From: Mytilus galloprovincialis
Taxonomy: Eukaryota; Mollusca; Bivalvia; Mytilida; Mytilidae
NCBI RefSeq assembly: GCF_965363235.1
Contig: NC_134844.1
Span: forward strand, 55,176,872-55,240,871
Direction: 5' to 3'
Length of the DNA stretch: 64,000 bases
Shown here: piece after piece, positions 45,137-54,993 of the stretch
Layout: every line of letters starts with the position of its first letter
Numbering within the stretch: position 1 is the stretch's first letter
Translations under genes and position numbers: made by a program
The notes under the pieces: model-generated
The model's input: the letters and a program-made list of their open reading frames with translations, nothing else
What the model was told of the DNA's origin: nothing
Databases searched by the model: none

Positions 45137-45314
45137 AGTATTTAATTAAAAAGCATTATTAAAGTTTGTAGATGCATTGATCCAGTGACATCCGACTTCA
45201 ATTTAGTTCGTGAGAGAATCGACAAAGCTTACTCACTCATGACAAATTTGATTCCTTCCTTAATATCGTCTCAACTGCGCAACGGGTAATTATTCTTAAA
45301 CAGGCAGATAAATA

Positions 45315-45420
45315 TATGAAGATGTGGTATGACTGTCAATGAACTCACCTCTAATCTAAGTCACAAAATAAAAACAGTATAGGCCAAACTTCGACCATAA
45401 ACAAGGAGCCTTCGCTCACA
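45315..45420 (+). repeat. Dispersed repeat, diverged copy of the 30233 family
   Basis: AAGATGTGGTATGACTGTCA then ATGAACTCACC and ACAGTATAGGCCAAACTTCG follow the start of the repeat at 30233-30510, with clear divergence. Confidence 0.4.
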
Positions 45421-45714
45421 CCGAACTGATAGTATGTTACCACTCAAGATCTTTAGATTGCAGTTCTTAAATTGAAATCATTGATTGTGTCATAAATCGT
45501 TGTAATCATAATATGTATAAGTGTCAATTGCAGCAGTATATTCAAATTCAATTTGAGAATGATAAACAGTTGTTCAAAACAAAACGGTTGTTAGTCGGTG
45601 ACAAAAAAATTTCAAATATTGAAATAAATTAGGTCATCGGGATGACTTCCCGCTTTGTGTTTAAGATAAGAAGATGCGGTTTGATTATCGTAAGGTTTTC
45701 CATATTGTTGTATA

Positions 45715-46015
45715 GTGCAAAAAAATGCAAAAAAAACGCAAACCTATTCGAAAAAAAACCCGCAAACACTTGCTTGTAATGCAAACATTTGCGAACTAAC
45801 GCAAACCATTTGCGAAATAACACAAGCATTTGCGAAATAACGCAAACATTTAGGTTATAGCGCAAACCTTTTCTTTATAACGCAAACATTTGCCATTTAC
45901 CTCAAACCTTTACGTTAAAACGCAATTATTTGCGTTATAACACAATTCTTTCCGATATAACTCAACAAAAATGCTAAAAAAGCAAACCTTTCAAAAAACG
46001 CAAACCTTTGAGTTT
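45715..46015. repeat. Palindromic minisatellite, AACGCAAACATTTGCG units
   Basis: About fifteen diverged units of 18-22 bp, typified by AACGCAAACATTTGCGAAAT, fill 300 bp. Each good unit holds a self-complementary GCAAA..TTTGC core, so the array could form many small hairpins. No reading frame or known family is apparent. Confidence 0.7.
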
Positions 46016-46473
46016 TTGTATTTTTTTTTAATTTAACACAAATCGTAGGTTAATAACCCAAGTTTAAAAAATATTGTACTCAGAATAGAATGTTGTACGG
46101 CTTTTAACTGGATGATACAGTATTTGAATATCTTTTAATCGAAAAGCTTATACAATTCGGTTTTAAACAATACAGAAAATCGAATTCACATTTTACAAAG
46201 TATATATTTCAATATATACAAATCTTCGCTTTTCATTAAGCGATAAAATAGACGAATTTTGTCAGCTGCAGTTTAAGTCATTCTTTGCCGTAAAGCATAT
46301 ATATTTTTTTGTTTGTTATGAGAGTTTAACTGTGACATCACTTGTTATAGGAACTGCTATCAATTTTGTGCTAGTGTGTATAGTTTTAAAGAAATAAAAT
46401 ATAGAACACCACTGGTACCCTATGAAAAATCCATTACTAATAATGCGCTTTTAGAATCATAAGCCGATCTTCG

Positions 46474-46756
46474 CTAGCAAAGGGTAACGATTGGGTCCCT
46501 CCTCTTCACCCTTTGCAGATTCAGCCAACATTTCTGATAACTGTGTTGTGCCATCAATCGGTTGAAATAATTCACGCCCATTCCGAATACATTATACTTG
46601 ACCAATGGTAGCACGTGAACTCTCTTCAGTGGGGAGATGTAAAAATTGTAGCGTTTAGAGTAAACTGGTCCATCGAATTCTCCACATCCAAGGAACGGGT
46701 TGGATCCATTGTCACATTGGTGTTTATTCGACGAGTTTAATAAATTCAATGATTCG
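46474..46756 (-). CDS. Possible terminal exon of an unknown gene
   Basis: After an acceptor-like TTAATTTCCTAG, a 93-codon minus-strand frame reads ESLNLLNSSNKHQCDNGSNP, FLGCGEFDGPVYSKRYNFYI and VHVLPLVKYNVFGMGVNYF and ends at TAG. Residue use (Gly, Asn, aromatic, three Cys) and clear GC-richer sequence suggest true coding DNA. I do not recognise the family. No upstream exon was identified to the right and no AATAAA nearby, so it may be a stray exon of a broken gene. Confidence 0.35.
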
Positions 46757-47299
46757 CTAGGAAATTAACCAATAATATTGATGGGATTCTTCGGCAGAGA
46801 AGATGCCCTTTGTCTGGTCACTGTAAATTTGAAGTTGTCTCTTTTTCTCTTCTTAGTTCAAATTTATTTTCAAATAGTTTGTAATACGATAGAAAGAGTT
46901 TTCACTTATATTTACACATTTTGTGGATAAAGATAACTCAATTATTTTTTAGTTAAAATAAATGATATGTGTCATATGTGTGGCATTAGAATTGATCTAG
47001 ATAGAAATAGAAGTTTTAAACTTTTACCTATAAAATCACATTATAGCAATTAACTGAAAACAAAAAATGTCATGTTAAAAATCTGTTGGAATATGCAGAT
47101 TTAAGATTGTCAACACTGGTGTTACAAGCGGACAGACAAGCAGAAGGATACAGGAGCATTGTGTTACTTTTACCCTTCGAATCATTGCTGTAGAAAGATA
47201 ATTACTCTGTAAATAAAAAAAAAAAAAAATGCTGAGGGAAGAAAATTGAATGCAAATACTGAATTTCAAGTACCGAAAACGTTTTTGATAAATCATGTT

Positions 47300-47685
47300 T
47301 TTTTTTATATAAATGTGTAATTATTTCTTTAATTTTCCTTTTGAAAAGTAGTAAGGCAAGAATGACCAACAGAAATGTGGTGTGAAATGCAATAACCCAG
47401 AAACATAATAAAACAAAATACGTGTAAGTAAATTGTTTTGACTTCAATAATAAACATGTCTGAGTACGATGTTTTAGTCTTAGACCCTAATTTTTTTATA
47501 TAAATGTGTAATTATTTCTTTAATTGTCCTTGTTGAAAAGTAGTAAGGCAAGAATGACCAACAGAAATGTGGTGTGAAATGCAATAACCCAGAAACATAA
47601 TACAACAAAATACGTGTAAGTAAATTGTTTTGACTTCAGTAATAAACGTGTCTGAGTACGATGTTTTAGTCTTAGACCCCAATTC
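47300..47685. repeat. Tandem duplication, 192-bp unit, two copies
   Basis: The block from TATATAAATGTGTAATTATT to GATGTTTTAGTCTTAGACCC occurs twice at an offset of 191-192 bases with few differences. The minus-strand hydrophobic frames that cross it (SKQFTYTYFVLLCFWVIAFH) are repeated with it and have no independent support as genes. Confidence 0.85.
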
Positions 47686-49370
47686 TCCTGGAAACTAATT
47701 AGGTGGTCATTGAGCTCTAAAAATAAGATCAAAGAAAAAGAATGAGGTTTAAGCAAAGCTCAACTGTATTTGAAAGTATACGTTCATGTCAAATGATGTA
47801 CAATTATGTTTTATTATTTCTGTTATATGGCAGTGCGTGAACTTTCGGGTTTTGGTATCTTCTATTTCTTTTTGATTTGTTTAATAAAACTTTTAGAAGC
47901 CGATTTTGATATTGTACCAGATAAGAGCTGACAAAAAAGTATAAGTAATTCGTTAAATTTAACATGACTTAAAGTAAAGGTATGGTTTACTGGTCTTTTG
48001 TTTCACAACATATTGTGCTCGAAAAAAAAATCAAAACTGAATACATCGATTAATCTATAATTTACAATTTGGAAAAAGAATGTAACTTTATTTGCATTTT
48101 TGGCAAACAATATAGTGTATGACTGTATTTAATCAATATTGTAACAATTGTCTTTGAAGTGTACGTATAAATTAACAAAAACATGTTCTTAAGTCATATT
48201 TTGGCAACCTTTTTACTATTTTCAATAGAAGAAGTGGCTGACAAAGAAATGTATAGCCGTTTGTAAATAGTTATCAAAGGTAGTTAGTTACCTTTTTTGT
48301 CAAAGGTAATTGAGCCTTAATAGCAGCACATAGACATTTGAAGACAATTATATCAAGTTGAACATGAATACCAAAAAGCATAGACCGTAATTCTAAAACA
48401 CAGGAAGATATTCTAAAATTTCTGAAATATAGGAATAATTATATTAAAATACCTCATGTCGTGAGGGTAAAGAATCGGCATAATATGTGCATCAACTACG
48501 ACGCTTGTAAACTATGAGTTTATGAGGATGTTTTATGTTCAGTGATAACAGCTATTTTAAAAATTTCAGTTCATATTCTATCTTATTGTACCCAATTTAA
48601 TCAATATAATCTAAGGTTATGTTTTTGGCTTATCTGGTAGTGGCTTTTATTATATGAAACGTTTTACAAAACTCAGAATTTTTGAAGTACTAAGGAATAG
48701 ATTACTTTAGGTGTATTTGTCAAAACACTCCAACTTCGTACTTTTTAAACTCTTTTACATTCGATCACAACCGATGGGTCTTATGTAGACGTAACATGCG
48801 TCTGGTGCAACTACAAAATTTCAATCCTGTTATCTATATATTGACAAGGAAACACTTTTAATAGTTACGTTGATTACGATTTATCCCGCTGAAAGTAATT
48901 TGTAACTACATAAATATCATTCCTAATGATGTATCATGGACTTTATATATGAACAAGTACAGGAACTAATGTCATTTTAAGGTAACGTATTGGTGTATAA
49001 ACTCAACAAATGCACTCACATACAAAAAATAGTCCGAAGGACTGTATGATATGTTTGTGGGTGACTTGGTATATTTAGTTTAAATGTTTAATGTTATATT
49101 TGTAATTCTCATCGAATTTTGTCAAATGTTTTGACGGTTTTTCTATTATATTTATGTGTTATGGTAAATAATATTAATCACCGCATTCATTTATTAGATT
49201 TCATTTTGTTCAACTTAATCAGTACGATATTTTACGTTTGAATTAAGATTCAAAACAAACCGGACATAGCTTTATAATATAGTTAATTGCTACCTTAGTT
49301 TGTTATTAATAAATATTAAAATGTGCATTGTTATTAAATGCAATATCAGTATTTAGTTCAAACATAATCT
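47686..49370. other. Intergenic, one diverged family D copy
   Basis: AT-rich. At about 48660-48840 a diverged family D repeat is present (AAGGAATAGATTACTTTAGG, GATGGGTCTTATGTAGACGT, AACATGCGTCTGGTG). Otherwise nothing is recognised. Confidence 0.45.
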
Positions 49371-49399
49371 TAAATCAATCCTAATTATATCTTATTCAT

Positions 49400-49510
49400 T
49401 CAAATGACGTCATTTTTCATTTTTTTGATGATCTGTTTTACAAATTCAAATGACGTCATCATTTTTTTGTCATTTTTTACAATTTCAAATATGACGTCAC
49501 TTGGCGTTGA
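49400..49510. promoter_or_regulatory. Cluster of three TGACGTCA palindromes
   Basis: AAATGACGTCATTTTTCATT, AAATGACGTCATCATTTTTT and AAATATGACGTCACTTGG lie within about 100 bp. TGACGTCA is the full CRE/ATF site. The three are embedded in related AAATGACGTCA..ATTTTTT units, so they may simply be a short tandem repeat. No gene start is adjacent. Confidence 0.35.
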
Positions 49511-49714
49511 GGTTTAAAATTATTCGGATGTGTCTACATTTTGTGTTGCAAATGTCTGGTTATGTCATGTATTTCAGTTGTTTCCTGTAATTAGTTAATA
49601 GTTCAGTTCTATCATGTACAGCTTTTGTTTATTAATTTTATAAATCTACTGTTTACTAAAGTATAAATTATTCTAAATAATAAGGATGTTCTGGTAACTA
49701 ACAGAAAACCCTGG

Positions 49715-50400
49715 CCGTTTTTGTCACAACTTTTTTGATCTTTTGGTCCTCGATGCTGTTCGACTTTGTGCTTTGTTTCGGCTTTCAAACTTTTGTATCT
49801 GGGCATCACTAGTAGATCCTGTGTGGATAAAATGCACTTCTGGCGTATTAAAATTTTCAACTTGTTGCTTTTTGTTGGCTGTTATTCGTGTGCTTCTTTG
49901 TCAATTGTATTCTCCAATTTATTTATATTGTAGTCCTGTGGTGTTGAGTTGTCATTTTAATGTTATATTTCACATGGCTATAAATGGGGAGGTTTGGCAT
50001 GCCACAAAACCAGGTTCAACCCGCCATTTTTTTCTTTAAAAATGTCCTGTACCAAGTCAGGAATATGGCCACAGTTATATTATAGTTCGTTTCTGTGTGT
50101 GTTACTTTTTAACGTTGCGTCGTTTGTTTCCTCTTATTTTTTAATGTAAATTCACATTGCGATAAGACGTGTCACGGTACTTGTCTATCCCAAATTCATG
50201 TATTTGGTTTTGATGTTATATTTGTTATTCTCGTTGGATTTTGTCTGATGCTTGGTCCGTTTCTGTGTGTGTTACATTGTAGTGTTGTGTCGTTGTTTTC
50301 CTCTTATATTTAATGCGTTTCCCTCAGTTTTAGTTTGTTACCCCGATTTTGTTTTTTGTCCATGGATTTATGAGTTTGAACAGCGGTATACTACTGTTGA
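49715..50400 (+). repeat. Family D relative followed by family B repeat
   Basis: 49715-49870 is a diverged family D copy (GATCTTTTGGTCCTCGATGC, TGCACTTCTGGCGTATTAAA). From about 49890 to 50150 family B follows (TGGTGTTGAGTTGTCATTTT, CACAAAACCAGGTTCAACCC, TGTACCAAGTCAGGAATATG). Between 50080 and 50330 a segment with GTTTCTGTGTGTGTTAC is repeated twice about 180 bp apart. Confidence 0.5.
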
Positions 50401-52080
50401 CTTTATTTATACATCAATATATTCCTTTTAACAAGTTTTAATCATGATAATTCTTCAAAATTGGAAATACAAAATTAAATTTCCCCAATCGTAACCTCTA
50501 TTGCAGCTAAATTGTATACATGTGTCATTTTATTGGCCTGGCGCATGAATAATCTATTTGGTTAATGCAAAACAATGTACTTCGGTAAACATTGCCACAA
50601 TTTCGGTAGTCCAAAACATACACCCCGTAATGTTTTGTTTATTTTTTAAAAGCAGTTGTCTTACTGTATCAAACCTTAAGATTGATGATTTCTTGTATCT
50701 TATATTCTTATTCTATTCAACGTTTTATATCGTAGCCATTCTACTCTAGCAAGTTAGTTTTAAGTGAAGTTCTCTTAAAATTGATTAATTGTATACCGCC
50801 ATATTTAATTGTTTAATAACAGAACACATCGTTCTAATTTTATTCTTGTAGGTTACACTTTGTAAATACAGCTGTTTTTCAAAACACACCTCTTTTGGGG
50901 AGATCTTGAATATTCATAGAAAATTAATTTTGTTTACATACTGGTTCCCATTTATGCTCTCTGTGTTCCATCTCACAGAGACATAACTTGGGAATGTTAC
51001 CAGTAAATAAACATGTGCTTATTGTTTACATTGAAATCTGTGGTAACCTTGCATTCGAGGTAGGGATAGTTAAGAAAATTAGTGTTAGTTTAAACTCTGA
51101 GAAGTTCAGGGCATATACACATTGAAAATATGCCACACAGCTCTGTATTTTGACCTTTGAAAAATTGTGGTGCATATGAACTTTTAATTCTAGGATAAGA
51201 TTTTTTTTCAAAACTTCAAAGTAAAAGTGGTACAGTTTTAGCCGTAAAAGGAGTTCCTGTGGGAAATTGCAATGTCAATATTTACAGAAATGCAACCTGT
51301 AGCAAGAGAACAGTGTTAAATGGCACCATTTTATATATGTATAAATATCAGTCTATCTTGATTTCTTGAATACATTGTGTACTGGTCGACGATCATTAGC
51401 GACATAACTTTGCATTATTCATTTTTCATTCATAGATTCAGACATGTCTTCTATAAAACCAAGACAAAGACTTATGGGAGTGGCCCAAGGTAAACGAACA
51501 AAAACATTTTCATACATCTCGTTACGTATTTTGACTATCCTAGATAAAAAAAACAACAGGCTTTTTATATTTCCTATTACTTCCTTTGTTATACAAACCT
51601 TGAACCGCCCTCAAATATAGGCAGGTAATGTTAATTTTGAGTTCCAAAACTGACTAAATCGAAATATATACAAGTTATTTATTAATCAAGAAACGTTAAT
51701 GTGAATAATGGTTCACCTTGTCTGGTCTATAGGCAAATGTACGCTATTGCAAACAATGCCAAAAAAAAAAAAAATAAAAAAATAAACAATGTTTACAAGT
51801 ATTGAACATTATAATATTATTAACTAATACATATTCAAGTCTAAACTTTTAACTGTTTTGTATAGTTTAAACATATTTTATTGTTCAAAACAAATGGATT
51901 AGACACAAGTTTTTCAACTTAGTTTCGTCTTTTCCATAATATACATAAATATACATTATATTTATATAGCACATTACATAAATTTGTAATTTTCTAATAA
52001 CCATGAAGGCATGACAAATAATAAAAAAATCACAACTATTGTTATTATAATATTTATACACAAAAAAAAACTGTTTCGTA
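50400..52080. other. Intergenic, nothing recognised
   Basis: AT-rich sequence with runs of A near 51760 and no repeat family or convincing frame. I looked for an F-type lectin first-half exon upstream of the relic at 52084 and found none. Confidence 0.4.
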
Positions 52081-52083
52081 TGA

Positions 52084-52300
52084 GAAAGATATCGTAATTA
52101 AGATATCTTAATTGGACAATACAATAATGATATGACATTATGTGCAGCAACTCTTTTCTTAGGCCAAGCCATACAGGAGATCATCTTGGGTTTAAATGTG
52201 ACGGCATCTTACATGGGGGATATGTTAAACTGATAACGAGGACAACAGAATATCTTTATTTAGCTAGAGTGAAAGTTGGTGTTTTCTTAAAATCATTACA
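52084..52300 (+). pseudogene. Broken F-type lectin exon
   Basis: The first frame reads ERYRN, TAA (52099-52101), then DILIGQYNNDMTLCAATLFL then GQA. After a shift near 52166-52172, HTGDHLGFKCDGILHGGYVK then LITRTTEYLYLARVKVG follows in another frame. Position by position this parallels the last exon of the intact gene (GERLRDLEIMIG, QICAHYVGPAQLGEHLFFKCG, RYVKLRLTGRNYLHVAEVKV). It is therefore a decayed copy of F-type lectin exon 3. No matching exons were seen to its left, so the rest is lost or unrecognisable. Confidence 0.7.
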
Positions 52301-52313
52301 GGTCCGTATATAA

Positions 52314-53630
52314 CGTATTGACTCAGTGAAAGTACTTAATTTCGGTATTACTTATGTGAAAAATGTATAAGGAAAATGACATTCAATGTGTATTTTTAAA
52401 TTGTATTTTGCAAGAATTTTAACTATTTATGGAGACTATTTTATTTAAACTTCATTGCCTGTTGCATTGCCATTCTTATATTCTAATCGTCTGCATTTAA
52501 CATAAAATTCTTGAAAACTCATCATAAACTTGCAAATTCTATTTTCTGATACGGCGCTTCCTCTGTGGTTGTTGTGTGTGACGTCCTGACGTCATACATC
52601 TATATATATATAGTATCATTTTCATATTTACCAACAATATACGTAGTAATAGAAACATAGCGTCAATATGCGTAAAAATAGAAACAAGGCGTCAGATACG
52701 TAAACTTCTCTTTGAAACACGTGATCGTCATATCCAATGAAAACAATTGAATGTTACATCATATGCAATACTCTTAAATATTGCTATGTTTAAACGAGAC
52801 GTGCTCTACATGTATTCACAAACCGTTAGGAATGATCGAGTTCTTACCCCATTCTAAAGGCAAAACACATGTATAAATTGCTTTAATTGGTGCACTGTTT
52901 TGTGAACTGTTTATTCGTTCAATTAGTTTCCAAATAAACAATAAAAGAAGATAACATTTGAAAATTAAATTCCCAATGTTCTACAGAAATACAAATAAAA
53001 CTTTTTTTTACTGCGCTTATATTTGAATTTAGACCTAAAATATGTGGGTATAGATAGTTTTTAGGCTTGAAGAACAAAGAATATAGCAAAAATAGGTGAA
53101 CTAAATCAGGAAATGAGTGACATAAGGTTTTAAATGGGAAAAATAGAGAATAATCAATCAGATATAATTTAAAAAAGAGAAAACTGTTTAACACAAATAC
53201 AGATCCCCTCTCATATGTATATGGTCCTTTTATTACAATATTGCATACAAGAATGACCCAGTAGATACGATTTGGCTTGTTTTTTACTGAGGTGTAGGTA
53301 CATATATAGTTTTTTTGTGCTACGTACCGAGCTGACTGTAGTAATTGCTAACGAAGTCATACATATGACGAATATGTTTGTCACCATATCTAACATTAAA
53401 AACAGTATGTGACAGTTGAATTTGTTTTTCGTCAAGCACCAACCCTTCTTCATTTGAAGTTCAGCCTCGTTCTGAATTTTGAAATCAACATTTCCTGATG
53501 ATATGTCTTCAAACTATAGACTTAATAGCGAGCTACCATTTGATTTTAAAGGGGGGACCAAGATGAAAAATGTTTTCCTGCATTTCGTTTTAGTTGTAAT
53601 CTCTGTCCTGTCGTTTTATTTTCATTCTAT
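52314..53630. other. Intergenic, nothing recognised
   Basis: AT-rich. Two closely spaced GACGTC sites (TGTGTGACGTCCTGACGTCA) lie near 52578-52597. Short minus-strand frames at 52919-53453 show only hydrophobic AT-driven composition. Confidence 0.35.
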
Positions 53631-53639
53631 ACGATAATT

Positions 53640-54580
53640 CAGTAAATCCTGCAGTCAAATGCAATGTACCATTCCCATCAGTAGAATAAACAATGTGATA
53701 CACCAAAGAAAAAGAAAAATGGACAGAAACCAGTGTCAAACAAGAAAGTAACAGCGGTGTACGTATCGTCACAATGAAAAATTATTATAGATTAATGTCA
53801 CTTGCTTTTACGATTAGTGTAAATATGCGTTCATCTACTGTCAGTACAGGTACAAGGTGATTGACGTTTTATTATGTTAGACAAAATCAAAAGTTGAGGG
53901 ACATGCACTAAATTGGGGATATCTACAATAAACTGTTTCTTATGTGGTCAATAATAGTAGCTCTAACAACGAATAATTCGTAATGTGGATGTATGGTGTA
54001 TTAAACATAATGTTATAGTTGTATAATCTGTAAAAATACAAATGAAATATTGCAAAGAGAACCATCACATTGTAAAGTATAGCATTCTTTTTACGTCAAA
54101 CTGATGATACGTTGAATGATAAATACAACTGATAATATTGACAATAATTTGTTTGTGTAAGTATGATAATATAAAAGTTTCTGAGACATTACATATAATT
54201 TTTAATGATATTTAACAGGCCAATTTAGAACAGAAACTTAAAAATCGCAGCTTTCAACAGATAGTCGATATACCATTCCCATCAGTAGTAGAAACCATAT
54301 GATACACCAAAGAAAGAAAATTGGACAGAAAACAGTATCAAACAAGAAAATAACAGCGATGTACGTATCGTCAGAATGAAAAATTATTATAGGTCAATGT
54401 CACTTGCTTTTACAATTAGTGTAAATATGCGTTCATCTACTGTTAGTACAGTTACAAGGTGACTGACATTTTATTATGTTAGACAAAATCAAAAATTGAG
54501 GGACATGCACTAAATCGGCGGAAAAAACACCAACAGTACAAACTAAAAAATATCTACAATAAACTGTTTCGTATGTGGTC
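53640..54580. repeat. Direct duplication of about 300 bp, spaced by about 600 bp
   Basis: 53670-53960 and 54272-54570 share long stretches: GATACACCAAAGAAA, AATGTCACTTGCTTTTAC, AAATATGCGTTCATCTACTG, GAGGGACATGCACTAAAT and ATATCTACAATAAACTGTTT, at offsets of 602-604. Divergence is around ten percent by eye. No coding region lies in either copy. Confidence 0.8.
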
Positions 54581-54993
54581 AACAATAAGAGTCACTCTAA
54601 CCCCGATTAGTACGTAACCTTAATGATACAATGTAACTATAAGCAAGGAGGATATGGGGAAATGTTATCAATGCAGCATGAGATATGTGCATTTACAACT
54701 CAAATACTTATTTTTATATTTATTGCTTTTATGAATTGCACTTGTAGCTTGAAGAGAAATCATCAAAGGAAACACTTGACATACAAAAAGAACTTTATAA
54801 TAGATTTACTAAGGTACACATAAAAGTTTATTAAGACCGCATCCAAAATCATGTTTGTTTCCCCCTTATACAACCCTACCTGAGGAATTAGGAAGGTATG
54901 TAGGACATTTCGTTTCATCAAAGAATAAGTCCCATCTGATTCTGTAAAAAAGAATTCCTCAGATAAATAGAGGTTTAACATGATAAGAATAAA

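Noticed and set aside
47202..47756. Hydrophobic minus-strand frames resembling a membrane protein
   Set aside because: They lie across a recent 192-bp tandem duplication, change frame between copies and have no splice or family support.
51440..51500. A possible first-half exon for the broken F-type lectin at 52084
   Set aside because: The frame MSSIKPRQRLMGVAQG has none of the F-type lectin signature residues.
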